From Chrysoperla carnea (taxonomy: Eukaryota; Arthropoda; Insecta; Neuroptera; Chrysopidae): a DNA stretch of 64,000 nucleotides. The stretch is taken from contig NC_058341.1 in NCBI RefSeq assembly GCF_905475395.1, positions 61,325,501-61,389,500 on the forward strand, read 5' to 3'. Below, in pieces: positions 1 through 12,004 of the stretch. Position 1 is the first letter of the stretch, and the number at the start of each line of letters is the position of its first letter. A model generated the notes under the pieces. That model worked only from the letters and a program-made list of their open reading frames with translations. It was not told the origin of the DNA and ran no database searches. Position numbers and translations under genes: made by a program.

Positions 1-125
1 AAGTATGAGCTATATTGCTGTACAGTTTCATTAAAAACCATTCGCTAGTTTTAGCGTGAAAGCGTAACAAACAAACAAACATGCTTACTTTCGCATTTAT
101 AATATATAGAGATAGAGATTAAATA
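1..125 (-). mobile_element. Helitron-like repeat fragment, cut by window edge
   Basis: Reverse-strand copy of a repeat also seen at 14731-15134, 15135-15461 and 59640-59960. Shared landmarks are a (GTTT)n run, the pair 'cgctttcacgc' and 'actagcgaatgg', and 'gaaactgtacagcaatatagct'. The element continues beyond the start of the window. The Helitron label is inferred from the CTAG-T ends of the sister copies. Confidence 0.5.
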
Positions 126-749
126 ATACAAAAATTCCTTTTTTAACCGAAAAGACCTCATCTTAACTAACGTAAAAGTCAGAATAATTCGTATCTAAAT
201 TGCAGTCGTAGCAAAAACCGACTTAAATAAATAATAATATCACATTGAAAACAAAAATTGTAAACAAAACCGATAATAAAATAATAAGAGTTAAAATAAA
301 AATAAAAATGTAACATAAACCGTACCTTCTTGTTCTTATCATATTCACATCACAATCACAATTCTTGCATATATTAATTATTAAATTAACTAAACTGAAT
401 CATATAAAACTTAATATTATTAAATATTAAATAAATACACAAAACTTTGTCACAATAATAAATATAAATACTCTGAGATATAGAAAACACTTGACGTTTT
501 TTTTTTAACTAATTCCCACACACAAGACACAAAAGTAATTTATTAAAGTTAAATGAATTTTAATTGAACATTTCAAATAATTAAATGAATTAATTTATTA
601 ATAATTTGAAGAAAAAAAACACACATTCATTAATTTTTATCGTTTTTGTCTTGTTTATACAAAAAAATTTGTATTAAAAAAAGTAATGCTTATTTTAAAA
701 CAATTTGTGTAACAGAGCAATATTGCAAAATTTAAAATGAAAGCCATTA
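126..749. other. AT-rich non-coding stretch
   Basis: Very AT-rich, with poly-A and poly-T runs and no coding exon or recognisable repeat. It ends at the TTA target duplication of the MITE that starts at 750. Confidence 0.5.
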
Positions 750-1253
750 GGGGGCGTCCATAAATTACGTGAGGTGTTTTTTTAAATTTTCTGTCCCTCC
801 CTCTCCCCTTGGTGAGATGTCGTGAGGTTTTAGTCAACCCCCTCCCCCGTCCCCCAATCTCACGTGAGATTTTTCAGAATGTGGGTTTATTACGTAAACG
901 CGTTAGATTGTTTATTGTAAAAAGAAAAAAACAATTTGGTTTGTGCTTTTATTTACGACTAGTTAAGACTACCAATCAATATTGCTGAGAGTTATAAATG
1001 TAATAAAAAGTTAAGAATAGAATTAGTGAATAATCGTAATCATATTACGTTAACGCTTAAGATTAAATTTTAAACATGTACATACAATTTGGATTAAATT
1101 CAACAAAATAGTATAATATTTTTTTGTTTCAATCAGAAAAAAAAATTGCGTGATATTTGTCGAGACCCCCCCTCTCCCCAACGTGAGATTAGATGATATT
1201 TGACTCGACCCCCTCCCCCCCTTAATCATCTCACGTAATTTATGGACGCCCCC
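750..1253. mobile_element. PIF/Harbinger-like MITE, copy 1
   Basis: A 504-bp element with inverted ends: GGGGGCGTCCATAAATTACG on the left and its complement on the right. It is flanked by a 3-bp duplication, TTA (747-749 and 1254-1256). A 3-bp TWA duplication is the hallmark of PIF/Harbinger insertion. There is no transposase ORF. C-rich and G-rich blocks follow each end. A second copy at 56136-56882 is almost identical but 243 bp longer inside. Confidence 0.8.
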
Positions 1254-1379
1254 TTAGACCCTAAGATAGTGAGAGGACTAAAAAATATTTCAATGTTGAC
1301 TTAAATGTAGAAAGGAAACTAAACTTCCGTATCCAGATAAAAGACTGTGTAACGAAGAAGGTCCTTCACTACATAGTAT

Positions 1380-1812
1380 AAAACAAAGTCGCTTTCTCTG
1401 TCCCTATGTCCCTTTGTATGCTTAAATCTTTGAAACTACGCAACGGATTTTGATGCGGTTTTTTTTAATAGATAGAGTGATTCAAGAGGTAGGTTTATAT
1501 GTATAATAACATCCATTAAATAGTGGAGAAGTACTGCTATTTTTGAGGTTTCTAAAGTGATGTCGTAAATAATTACATTTTTTCCGCATACATTGCAAAC
1601 GCAGGCTGAACCCTACGAGTTTTATTACGGGCCACGGGCAGTAATGAATAAATCAAAACTACTGGATCCATTTTAATCACATAGGCTATATATTTTATAC
1701 TCGTGCGAAGCCAGAGCGGGCCGCTATGTTTTTATATACAACGTTCACAGTTTTTCTGTAGTGTATTTAGTATCAGCATTGCACCCGTGCGAAGCCGGGG
1801 CGGGTCGCTAGT
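1380..1812 (+). mobile_element. Helitron-like non-autonomous element
   Basis: Dispersed repeat starting near 'acaaagtcgctttctctgtcc'. It carries two copies of a GC-rich 'cgtgcgaagccrgrgcgggycgct' motif (about 1701-1725 and 1787-1812), the second ending in CTAG followed by T. A GC-rich subterminal hairpin before a CTAG terminus is Helitron-like. No Rep or helicase coding is present here. Confidence 0.45.
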
Positions 1813-2826
1813 TAGAGATATAACAGTTTTAAGTTTTACTAAACTTTGTCCAATTGATGTTGCCGAACGCAACTATGTAAAAAATCGAAAAAATTAAGGC
1901 TTTCTTTCAGATTTTGGCGAAATTTTCATTATTTTTTTTTTTGAGTTGCGTTCGGCGCTAAAGGTCACAAACTTGGATTATTCATTAGGCTAACATCGGA
2001 AACAAGTTTGCAAAAATCAAAACTAAGGATTTGATGGAAACTACCCCATACTTTCAGACGACAAGGTTAGTGGATTGAATCTAGAACAGGAAATTGAAAT
2101 TTCCAGAAAATTTTCTTAATAAACTATTGTCTAACTTGTTGAAAAATTAACTTTAAGATAAATTTCCAAACGTAATAAATTCTTTAAAGTGTTCAGAATA
2201 TACCATAATTTTTTCAAATTTTTAAATTATTATTTAATACCTTAAAAAAATTATTTAGTGACATACTCATTTATGTCACTACGACAACAATCTAAAAATG
2301 ACGCAAAAAGACCAATTTTCAGCGTTAAATTAAAATGATAAATAAGGGAGATAGGGTTCCAGTACTGGAAATTTCTTCCACATTTAGAATCTTTTTCTAA
2401 AAATTCCTAAATATTATTATTTTATGAAATATTGGCGAAAAATGAAATACTTTTTCATTTTTTTTTGTGCTGAATCCGAAAATTAAGGTAGTTTTTCAAA
2501 ATATGGTGCAGTAACTTTTTATATGCAATTTAATTATTTATAACGCTACCAATCAAGCTAGATAATGATTTTTTTTTCAAAAGTATTAATTAGAATAAAA
2601 GTTATTCCAAAATTTCAGTAGAAAAATAGCTTTTTTTTAGACAATTTCGCTTATATCTTGAGTTCTAATGAAAATGGGAAACTCCGAAACTCGAAACTCT
2701 ACTTCTCATTTTCAAGCTAAAGGCCTAAACATTTAACTTAAGTATTAATCTTGAGTAGTTCGTGAACGATTTAGTTCGTAAGATATCTTCATAACTCTAT
2801 GGATTTTACAAACATTTTATTTTTAA
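1813..2826. other. non-coding, no clear feature
   Basis: AT-rich sequence without an exon-like ORF. Contains poly-T runs and a TTAA immediately before the element at 2827. Confidence 0.4.
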
Positions 2827-3465
2827 GGATGTATGAGCATGGTAGTGGGGGCACAAATTTAAAAATAGATATTTTTAATTTTGATGATAAATTTATATTA
2901 TTACTTAACGATATAAGACGAAAAGTAAGAATAAAATTTTTCGATATCTGGCTTAATTTTCAAAATATCGAAAATTGAAAATTTTGTTTAATTATTTAGC
3001 TTTCGATATTTCGAAAACCAAGACACATATCGAAAAATTTTATTCTTATTTTTCGTTTACATTCATGAAGTTATAACAAAATTCATCATCAAAGTTGAAA
3101 ATAAGATAAAAATAATTTCAACCCTTAATCTACCCTGCTCTTACATCCCTTATATGGACGGAGACACTTAGTTTTTTTCTTTTCTAATTCATTGCTAATA
3201 TGTTTACTTTCTATTAAAAAGTTTTTTTTAAATTTGTTTTCATTCATTCCAAATGAAAATTATCAAAAACTTCCAAAATATGTCGTTTTTTGAGATTCCT
3301 CCATAAGAGCCAATGTATTTTATATCGATTTTTAATGACTTTTTTCTTAAAAATTTGCACGGATACCTAAGCTGAAATTTTAACCACATATTCTTTGAGT
3401 AAAAGACTACCTACAAACAAATTTTGAGCCTTTAAATCAAACATTGTTGTCATGCTCATACATCC
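2827..3465 (+). mobile_element. TTAA-flanked inverted-repeat element, copy A
   Basis: A 639-bp element bounded by TTAA on both sides, with inverted ends GGATGTATGAGCATG and CATGCTCATACATCC. It contains a further internal palindrome around 2915-3075 (arms include 'cgaaaaattttattctta'). It is the reverse complement of 4279-4917, with only isolated mismatches where I compared them. TTAA flanks suggest piggyBac-like insertion, but the ends do not start with the usual CCC, so the class is open. Confidence 0.7.
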
Positions 3466-4278
3466 TTAAAGCGTCTGTATACGTGGGGGCGCCAACTTTG
3501 AAATATCCGACTTATGATTGTTTTGCTAAAATTATATATAGCGCTTTTTGACAAAGATATAATATAATATGTGAAATGTCTTTACTTGATTGAAAGCTGT
3601 CTATTTTCTAAAAGTGATTTTTTGTACCAAAAATTAAAAAAATTGCAATATTTAATTATATAATTTTAATTTTCTTTAATTATAATCGTGATTTTATGAA
3701 AAATTAATTTAATATGAATGTACGTTTGTGCTTTATATTTGAAAAAAAAATATTTAAAAAAAAGTTTGGAAAGTTATCCACCCTAAGGCGAACTAGAAGT
3801 CCTAAGACTATTAAGTATCATGCAATACCAAAATATTGTTTAAAAGATTGGACCGGTTAAAAATCATGAAATTTAACAAAAAAATTACATGTAATTTGTT
3901 TATACTTCTTTTTTTTTTTTAAATAAAATACCAATAACATGAAAATGCCATATTATTGTTCTAAAAACACATATTTTCCACTTTACAAAACATCTCTAAC
4001 TTGATTTTTCCCGGATGATCATTTGAAGTTAGATCCCGTTACTCGAATTAATCGCATTTTCGTTTCGGCCACGAAAACTGGCTCAGTGTCTCCCTCCTCC
4101 CTTTGAAACTAATATTTTTCATTTGAAGCATTTTCCTTGATTAAATTTATTTATCCAGTTTCAAGCATATGTCATCTTAAAAAAGAAGCACCCTGTATAT
4201 AGTATTTGTGTAAACAGCGGCAATTGTTATTTTTGCCCGGAGTGAACTAAATATAAAAAAATTTTACTTTCGTATTAA
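3466..4278. other. spacer between two inverted elements
   Basis: About 0.8 kb of non-coding DNA separating the two inverted 639-bp copies. No ORF or transposase remnant is visible. Confidence 0.45.
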
Positions 4279-4917
4279 GGATGTATGAGCATGACAACAA
4301 TGTTTGATTTAAAGGCTCAAAATTTGTTTGTAGGTAGTCTTTTACTCAAAGAATAAGTGGTTAAAATTTCAGCTTAGGTATCCGTGCAAATTTTTAAGAA
4401 AAAAGTCATTAAAAATCGATATAAAATACATTGGCTCTTATGGAGGAATCTCAAAAAACGACATATTTTGGAAGTTTTTGATAATTTTCATTTGGAATGA
4501 ATGAAAACAAATTTAAAAAAAACTTTTTAATAGAAAGTAAACATATTAGCAATGAATTAGAATAGAAAAAAACTAAGTGTCTCCGTCCATATAAGGGATG
4601 TAAGAGCAGGGTAGATTAAGGGTTGAAATTATTTTTATCTTATTTTCAACTTTGATGATGAATTTTGTTATAACTTCATGAATGTAAACGAAAAATAAGA
4701 ATAAAATTTTTCGATATGTGTCTTGGTTTTCGAAATATCGAAAGCTAAATAATTAAACAAAATTTTCAATTTTCGATATTTTGAAAATTAAGCCAGATAT
4801 CGAAAAATTTTATTCTTACTTTTCGTCTTATATCGTCAAGTAATAATATAAATTTATCATCAAAATTGAAAATATCTATTTTTAAATTTGTGCCCCCACT
4901 ACCATGCTCATACATCC
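4279..4917 (-). mobile_element. TTAA-flanked inverted-repeat element, copy B
   Basis: Same 639-bp length as copy A, in opposite orientation and bounded by TTAA (275-278 and 918-921 of this kilobase). The copies differ at single bases, for example 'cttttc' versus 'ctattc' after the 'gacggagacacttag' block. This points to recent duplication, gene conversion or recent activity. Confidence 0.7.
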
Positions 4918-5560
4918 TTAATAATCGGCCAACTTACTCTAATTTTTTATTCAAAATTCAAACTATTTTTATTTGAAATGTAAAATTAAAACAATTTTTT
5001 TAAATACATATAATTTTTTGTATCAACACACATAAAACACTACACAAACGTTTCCCATAAACCACATTAAACTGTCAACAAACAAACATTCCTTTTTTTG
5101 CAACAAACAATTTTAACTCAGTAACAATACAGGAGAAATGAAAACACTATGACTGTTGTCGTTCGTAGAAGAATGATAGATAATAAATAAACGGACGGAC
5201 GTGTGTACGTCGTACAAAACCAAACACATATGAATATGATGATGATATGTGATGTAAAGAGGTATTTAAATCGTTAAAAACAAACCACACAACATAATAA
5301 TAATAAACACACACGATTGACAAGCAAATAAATAATAAAACCAAACAACAAACATATTGCCATGCCACGGACACGGCCACCACGAGTTTTTTAAATAAAA
5401 TAGTAAAATACGGTGATTACTATTATTATTGGATTGGATTGGATTGGAATGAAATGGATTGGATAGGATAGATAAATATATATGTTCAATGTGATGGTGG
5501 AACTAAAAACGTGCTCCCATTCCAACAGCATTGAACTAATGGTATAAGTATAATAATATA
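4918..5560. repeat. non-coding with GGATT-type short tandem repeat
   Basis: No gene is seen. A GGATT/GGATTGGAAT tandem stretch lies at about 5434-5475. The upstream part is CA-rich low-complexity sequence. Confidence 0.4.
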
Positions 5561-5561
5561 C

Positions 5562-6480
5562 TTATTTTTTATAGTCCAGTCAAAGTTTAAAAGGATTCTG
5601 TAAGAGCAAATCGATTCCTCTTGATCAATATGCGTCGGTTTTTCAATCGGAAATCTTCCCCATGCTGAGAGGTGCTCAAATCTGTAACTCGAAAGGTTAC
5701 AGTGGGGAGCATATCAGCATTTTAACAGATAGTCAGGCCGCTCTTCAGGCCCTTGAAGCGTCAAGATTCCAATCAAGGATAGTCTATGAATGCTTCAAGG
5801 AGCTGAATCACCTGGCACTGAACATCACAGTCAGGCTGATCTGGATTCCAGATCACTCTGGCGTTAAATGGAATGAAGCAGCAGAGCCTGAGCCTAAAAT
5901 GAGTCTGTCATTCCCATAGCAAGATGCTCTGTAATTTACCGAATCAAAGAATGGCTACGAGCAAATTTTGATTACTGGGACTTTGCGCAGGGTATGAGAC
6001 AGGCCAAATTGTGTATAACCATAGCTAGGCCATTCGACTGTGCTCGCCTGAAACTTACTAGAGCACAGTTGAGAAGGGTCGAACTTTGGACAGGACACTG
6101 TCGATTGAACTATCACCTTCACAACATGGGGATCTCTAATGATCCCACTTGTACAGATTGTATGGAGAATGGTGAAACCTCCATACATGTTATTTACACC
6201 TGCGGAAAACTGCAAGGTTTTAGATTCAGAATGTTCGAGTCCGAAATCTTGGATCCATCTATCTTAGGAGAGATCCCGGCGAAGTAGCTGTGGGCTTTCT
6301 GTGTCACGTCTGGCCTCGATCGAATCTTTTAGCTTCACCCGATTTTAATAGCGCCTGCTACCCGAAGACGTCTCGCTTTCGTGTGACAGGTCGTTCTCAA
6401 GGAGGGTACACAGGAATCTCGGTAAGTGCTAGGGACCCACTTGGAGTATCTCTCTTTTGTTTTATTATTATTATTATTAT
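5562..6480 (+). pseudogene. degenerate non-LTR retrotransposon, RNase H region and 3' end
   Basis: One frame (5662-5919 and upstream) reads as an RNase H domain. The signs are ILTDSQAALQAL, with the acidic D and the Q/A helix, and later LIWIPDHSGVKWNEAAE, which corresponds to the family W-x-P-G-H-x-G-x-x-G-N-E-x-A motif with two G replaced. A shifted frame (about 5994-6287) continues with WTGHCRLNYHLHNMG and a Cys/His knuckle (CTDCMENGE..HVIYTC). The family usually has one ORF, so a frameshift near 5900 and stops break it. A (TTA)n tail at 6463-6481 marks the 3' end, as in I-clade elements. The reverse transcriptase and endonuclease parts are missing. A related 3' fragment lies at 19217-19640. 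Confidence 0.8.
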
Positions 6481-6507
6481 ATTCCCTATTAGAGCAGGCA
6501 CTAGATA

Positions 6508-7412
6508 GAGTTGACTGTGCAAAATCCGAGGACCGCATTTTGTCAATTGATTCTTTATTCTGAAAATCTTATAGATTAATATTTCGGATGTTGCCAGAAA
6601 CCCTATTGGTTCAATTTTTGTATATCCCTCCCCCACCTCCAGAATCAGGCAAATGTCAATTTTTTGAATCAAATAAGACAGGTTTTTTGGGTAATTTTAC
6701 GTCAAAAACGCTCCTTGTGATTTTTTCCTTAAAATCACCGTTTTTGAGTTATTAACAGATTCAGGTTTGGACAAACTCCAAAAAACTTATTTTCAAAGCT
6801 GAAAATTAATGCAAATAAATTAAATTTTTGAGCTTTTTAAAATCTTAAAACCATCTTTGAACATCTTTTACAAAGTTCTGAAGAGTAATTACAGATTGTT
6901 TGATTCTAAAGCTTCAATTTTTAATTGTTAAAAATTGTTTAATTGTTAAACGTTATTATGAAGACTTAAGTGTTAATAATATGGAATAGATTTTTTTTAT
7001 TCAGGTAATATATTTGAGTTTTACTGTAGTGAAGTGTTTTGTTTAAATAAAAACGTGGACAATGTCGCTACAAGTAATAATTTTTTAATATAAAAATTAA
7101 AAAAAATTAAAAATAGAGGCTTTAGAATCATTCAATCTGTAATTACAACTTCATAGAAGATGTTCAAAGATGATTTTAAGATTTTGATAAGCTCAAAAAT
7201 TTAATTTATTTGCATTAATTTTCAGCTTTGAAAATAATTTTTTTAGAGTTTTTCCAAATATTAAACTGTTAATAACTCAAAAACGGTGTACTTTAGGAAA
7301 AAATTGGACCAATCGAGTTTTTGGCAACATCCAGAATATTAATCTTTAAGTTTTCTGAACAAGAATCAATTGACAATCACATGCGGTCCTAGAATTTTAC
7401 ACACTCAAGTTA
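6508..7412. mobile_element. large foldback element (about 0.9 kb)
   Basis: The two halves are imperfect inverted repeats over most of their length. 'gaggaccgcat...tgtcaattga' on the left matches 'tcaattgacaatcacatgcggtcct' on the right. Inner blocks also pair, such as 'ttaaatttttgagctttt' with 'gctcaaaaatttaattta'. Arms are about 420 bp and centre near 6960. There is no ORF. It directly follows the retrotransposon tail. Confidence 0.7.
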
Positions 7413-7589
7413 ATCGAGCGCCTCTATACGTTTCTGCTTGGTTAAGATTAACAAGGATGAAGAATGCAGTTAGATGATGTAGTTTTGAGCAAGGTATATT
7501 GCGAACACAGTATTATTATGGGGACGCCTAAAACTTTTATGTATAGTACTGTTGCAAATTCGGGTACTGGAAGCAGTAGCAAATAAATT

Positions 7590-7905
7590 ACAGGGTGTCG
7601 CTAAAAGCTCTTTACAACGCTCTACCACATATAGCTTAGCTCAAAATAAGTCGATTTAGCTAAACATGCCTTAGTAAAAGTTGCTCCGTTTTGGCGCTAT
7701 ATACTCTTGAAGTTGCAATTTTGAAATCGTTTTTCTTCCACAACTTAGAACAGATGACGCGTTTATGATAAAATTTGGTGTAGTGACACTGTTTTTCATA
7801 TAAAACAACTCAAATTAACCTTATAAGAAATATCAACTCATGGGTGTAGTAAAATGTGAGATTTTTGGTCGCTAAAATCCTCCAAATTTTTAGGCCCATG
7901 GTGGT
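7590..7905 (+). repeat. dispersed repeat with an 'acagggtgtcgc' end
   Basis: Begins 'acagggtgtcgctaaaagc' and contains 'ctctaccacatatagc' and 'gctccgttttggcgctata'. A diverged reverse-complement copy is at about 28245-28560 inside eIF3c intron 2. Non-coding. Confidence 0.5.
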
Positions 7906-8929
7906 AAAAGATTTTAAATACGGATTTCGGATGAAGTTAACGGTTTACTACAAAAAAGTTTCTCTACATAAACATCGATTATTATCATAGTTTATTCAAA
8001 TTTTGCAATTTTCATCTTTGTTAGACTCGTCAAAAAGCCACTCACGAAGTTTCAAGTATGTATTCATCATTTTTTTTTTTTAAACTGTGGTGTCCACGGT
8101 CTAAAAGGTGTTGAAATAATTTTTTTTTTTACCTAAAAAATAACAATGTATTGAATTGATGCGAAACTAGCAACTAGTACGATTTCATCAAAATATCTTT
8201 CTGCCAAAGTTAAATATTTACACTATCATAATTTTGGTATAATCCGAGTTTTTTGGGTAACATCCAAAAACTTTTAATCAATAATATTCAATCAATTTTT
8301 CAAGAATGTAAACATCCCTTAAAATCTCTATTTCTATGTAAAAAAAAATTATGAAGTGACTGGACTATATTTTCTATTAATCTTCTTGATATGTTTCGCG
8401 CGACCACAACACAACACAGTAGAACTAGTAGAACACTACAACGCAACGATAAGAATAGAGTGAGTGATATGGACGAGCACACTGCATACCATTACATGGA
8501 CTGACGTGAGGTAGGTAAAGTGAAAGAAGCCTCATATGTCTATAATAATAAATACATACATGTAAGTAAGTAAGTACTGTGACACTGTGTATCATAATTA
8601 AGATAGTCGGGTCATTCAAACAAAATCTTAAGAAATCTTCAAAACTTTTAATATAAGTAATTAAAAGCCTAATACAGTACGATATTAGAATCTAGAATTT
8701 ATTGATTCTTAAGAAAAAATTGTGTACTGGAGTATTGACTTGCAGTTTTTTGCATTTGCTTCAGAAAAATATCCTAAAAAATAAGTCTATATGGTTTAAA
8801 GCGGAACTTTTTTTTTAATCCCCGCGTCATTGGCGTGAAAGGAGTTTAAATCGTAAAACAAATCAGATAAAATAAAATAACATTTAGAAAATTTTAAAAA
8901 GGTCAAAATGCTAAAGTGCTCCGAAATTT
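7906..8929. other. non-coding, no clear feature
   Basis: AT-rich sequence. Short ORFs around 8300-8620 have no exon structure or recognisable domain. Confidence 0.4.
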
Positions 8930-9690
8930 AAGATACTTTTATTAATAAATTTCTTTATGCACCTCCCCCCCGCTTTCGAGAGTCTTAATGACTCTCAAAA
9001 TGAAAAAGACCATTGTTTTTGCACTTTAAAACTTTTAATGGCATATAAGGGGGTTTTGGGATCGCCAATCTCGAATTTTCAGCCAAAATGTCAAATTTAT
9101 TAAACCCCTCCCCCCTCCTCTTAGATTACATAAGTAGGCCTCCTAATAAATATAATACCATTTTTTGAAAATTTAACCTTTTTTAAAACATGTTAGGGGA
9201 TTTTTAAAGTTGCTGTACTTGAATTTATGAACAAATTGCTTCAATTTTCATTCCTCCCTCTTTAGCTTACATAACTAAAAACCCCCGAAATAAAAAATAC
9301 TCTTTATTTGAAAATTTAAAATCACTGACCTATAATTTATGATCAAATTGATTCAATTTTCACCCCCCCCCTCTCCTCTGTTTTAACTTACATAAGTAGA
9401 CCACCTAAATAAATTTGACCACTTACATGCCTTAAATTTTTAAAAAAATTGTATTTTTTATTTGGAAGTCTACTTAAGTGAGCTAAAAGAGCAAGAAAGA
9501 GTGAAAATTAAATCAATTTGACCACTTATTCCATATCAGCAACTCTAAACACCCCCTTATATGTCTTAAAAAGGCTTAAATCAAAAAAATGGTTTTCTTA
9601 TTTAGTGGGTCTACTTTTTGGACTAAAAGAAGGTGGGGGTAAGAAAATAAACATTTTGACTGAAAATTTGAGATCAGTAACTCTAAAAAC
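8930..9690. repeat. degenerate repeat array with C-rich blocks
   Basis: Recurring blocks of a C-rich run, then 'cttacataagtagrcc.cctaaataaa', then 'aaattgattcaattttca', spaced roughly 150-250 bp (about 8955, 9100, 9240, 9360). At about 9470-9620 the same blocks appear inverted ('gtctacttaagtgagctaaaagag'). It may be a decayed tandem or foldback element. No gene. Confidence 0.45.
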
Positions 9691-9955
9691 CTTGACCTTG
9701 AACTATGTTTCTCATTTACGAACTCGATCTCAATTTTTACGACTTGAGCAAGCTATACAAATTTCAGCTTGATATCAAGAATATACAGACAGGCGAACAG
9801 GCAGACGGACAACAGGAAATGGACTAATTAAATGATTTTATGAACACATACACAAAAATTTTGTTCATAGCATCAATATTTTTAAGCATTACAAACTTGA
9901 GACTAAACTAGTATACCTTGATACATTTCATATATACATGGTTTAAAAATACACT
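9690..9955 (-). mobile_element. dispersed repeat 'R1', reverse, diverged copy
   Basis: Shares 'ctcatttacgaactc', 'aaatttcagcttgatatc', 'acagacggac' and the end 'taccttgatacatttcatatatacatggt' with copies at 28735-29050, 33355-33915, 38462-38780, 39335-39665 and 52930-53065. Non-coding. Superfamily unknown. Confidence 0.55.
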
Positions 9956-10003
9956 CGCACCAAAACTCGAACCCGGACCTCTTGGATTCATGCCAAGTGC
10001 CTT
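9955..10003 (-). repeat. tRNA-derived fragment (SINE-like)
   Basis: On the minus strand it reads like the 3' half of a tRNA: a possible anticodon arm TTGG-CATGAAT-CCAA followed by a T-arm-like 'GGTCCGGGTTCGAGTTTTGG' with a B-box core. The 5' half and acceptor stem are missing, so it is not a working tRNA. A tRNA-derived SINE or a pseudogene piece would fit. Confidence 0.35.
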
Positions 10004-11000
10004 TTTTTTCAATTTTCATTAATAAAAATTACTTGGCAAGATTTTTTTTTATATATAGTTTGCGCTATTTGTATCATAATAAAATCGTCAATTATAATCG
10101 AGAGACTTTGACGGTAAATAAATATTGTACACATGATTAAAGTAACTAGCACAAATAATAAATAAAAAATTGAACAAACATTATTTTTTTACAAGCGACA
10201 TTATTTTTTATTTGACTTGTAATTTTTGTATGTATGTATGTTTATTCGTGTTAAATCTTGCCACTGGAGATTTTAAAGTAATTATCCTCAACCAATTTTT
10301 GGAACACCAAAGTTGGAACACATACTTTTAAAACACCTGGTACAAAAAAAAAAAATTTTAACTGTTCATGTGTACATTTTTAATACCATGTATATATTTT
10401 GTAGTAATAAGCTTTAAGGAAGTTACAACTATTACGTAACTACATATATATAAATTATTATTGAACCAACCACATTAAAGGTGCGTTAACATTAATGACA
10501 TTAATTTGAGGCGTGATTGGAATGCTCTATTTATATCAATAAAAATATTTTTACTGTCTTTTAATATCGGATATTTATCAAGAATGTAAAAACTGGCAAA
10601 TATTTACAATTATATAAAAAGTGAGAATTATAATTTGTTCTTTCAACGGTCATTTATAAATTATTCACACGTTTTTATCATTTTTGTTTACTGTTTCCGA
10701 TAATAATCGCTTTTAGAGCGGAAGAAATTCGTTCTTGAGTTTTTCAACCAGTAAAACAAAAAGCAATGTATTGAACAAAATTTTTAGTCAAAAATGGCTG
10801 CTTAGCACGGTAGGCTCATTGTGTTGAAGTCAAAATTAGCCATTTCCGTCAGAAATTTAAAGAGGTTATTTTAATTTAACTTGCTTTAATTTTTCTAGAA
10901 AATTAATGAAGTTTTTCATGTATTTTTATCTTTAAAAACATATAATTATCAATGTAAATAAGCAGTACCCCTATCAAACAGGCCAGCAGTACCCGTATCA
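10004..11000. other. non-coding, no clear feature
   Basis: AT-rich intergenic DNA with no exon-like ORF or structured repeat that I can define. Confidence 0.4.
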
Positions 11001-12004
11001 GCCAAAAAACGAGAATATCTTTTTTGGCGGATTCTTTGAAAAAAGACGGTTTTTTGGGTAAACTATTGATTTTTGTTGGCAATGGGAAAGTTAAAGATAA
11101 TTCAAAAATACGTATTTTGAGCTAAGACTCGACCCTGTATATTTATCCGTTCTCTAAGTATAAGCAATTGAAGTTTTGAAATTGAAAATTTTATTTCTCG
11201 GAAACGGTGGGGTGGGAGGATAATATTATGAGAGGTATGACTATGAGGAGTATAATAGTAAGAGGAGGCAGCACTTATGTATACTATTTATGATATTTTT
11301 TTTAATGACTAAATATCTACAAAATATCAAAAAATCAAATTTTTTTATTAACTTGCCTGGAAGTAATTGCAGAATTAACATTTGGTCCATTTTTCAAAAA
11401 TTAATTTAAATTAAATTTTTAGTTAACAATTAATTTTTATGTAAAATTTTTTAAATAAAAATATAAAAAATTATTTTAAAAAAATGACCAACTTTTTGAA
11501 AAATGCCCCAAATGTTAATCCTGCATCCTGCAATTACTGTCAGGCAAGTTAATAAAAAAATTTGATTTTTTGATATTTTTTGCAAATATTTAGTCATACT
11601 TTGACCTAAGGAGGCTCATTTTGGTCGCTTATCCCTTCAATAATCAGCGGTGGTCTATCAATTTTTAAAAACAAACTGGTATAGACCCGTTTCTATTATT
11701 AATACAAAGTCGAAAAAAATATCATATACAGTACATAAAAAGTGCTGCCATCTCATACTATTATGATAACCCCACACCCCCCCCCGCCGTTTCTGAGAAA
11801 CAAATTTGTCTATTTCAAAACTTCAAATGCTTATACTTGGAAAACGGATAAAGATACAGAGTCGAGTCTTGGCTCAAAATTCGTATTTTTGAATTATATT
11901 CAACTTTTCCATATAAAAGTCATCAGCAAAAATCAATAATTTCCTAAAAAACCGCCTTTTTTCAAAATTTTTCAAAAAATCCGCCAAAAAAGATCGTTTT
12001 TGGG
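11001..12004. mobile_element. large foldback element (about 1.0 kb)
   Basis: Inverted halves centred near 11460. Outer arms: 'gccaaaaaacga...cttttttggcgga' and 'tccgccaaaaaagatcgttttt'. Middle: 'tatccgttctctaagtataagcaattgaag' and its complement near 11820-11860. Inner: 'aaaaaatcaaatttttttattaacttgcctg' and its complement near 11530-11575. The arms are diverged, with no ORF. Confidence 0.7.

Noticed and set aside
655-837. 60-residue minus ORF repeated at 56002-56223 (MTKTSRHLTKGRGR...)
   Set aside because: Both copies come from the terminal part of the PIF/Harbinger-like MITE, and the downstream residues differ with the flanking DNA. Not a conserved gene.
5147-5383. 78-residue Val/Tyr-rich minus ORF
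   Set aside because: Derives from CA/TAA-rich low-complexity sequence. No splice or domain support.
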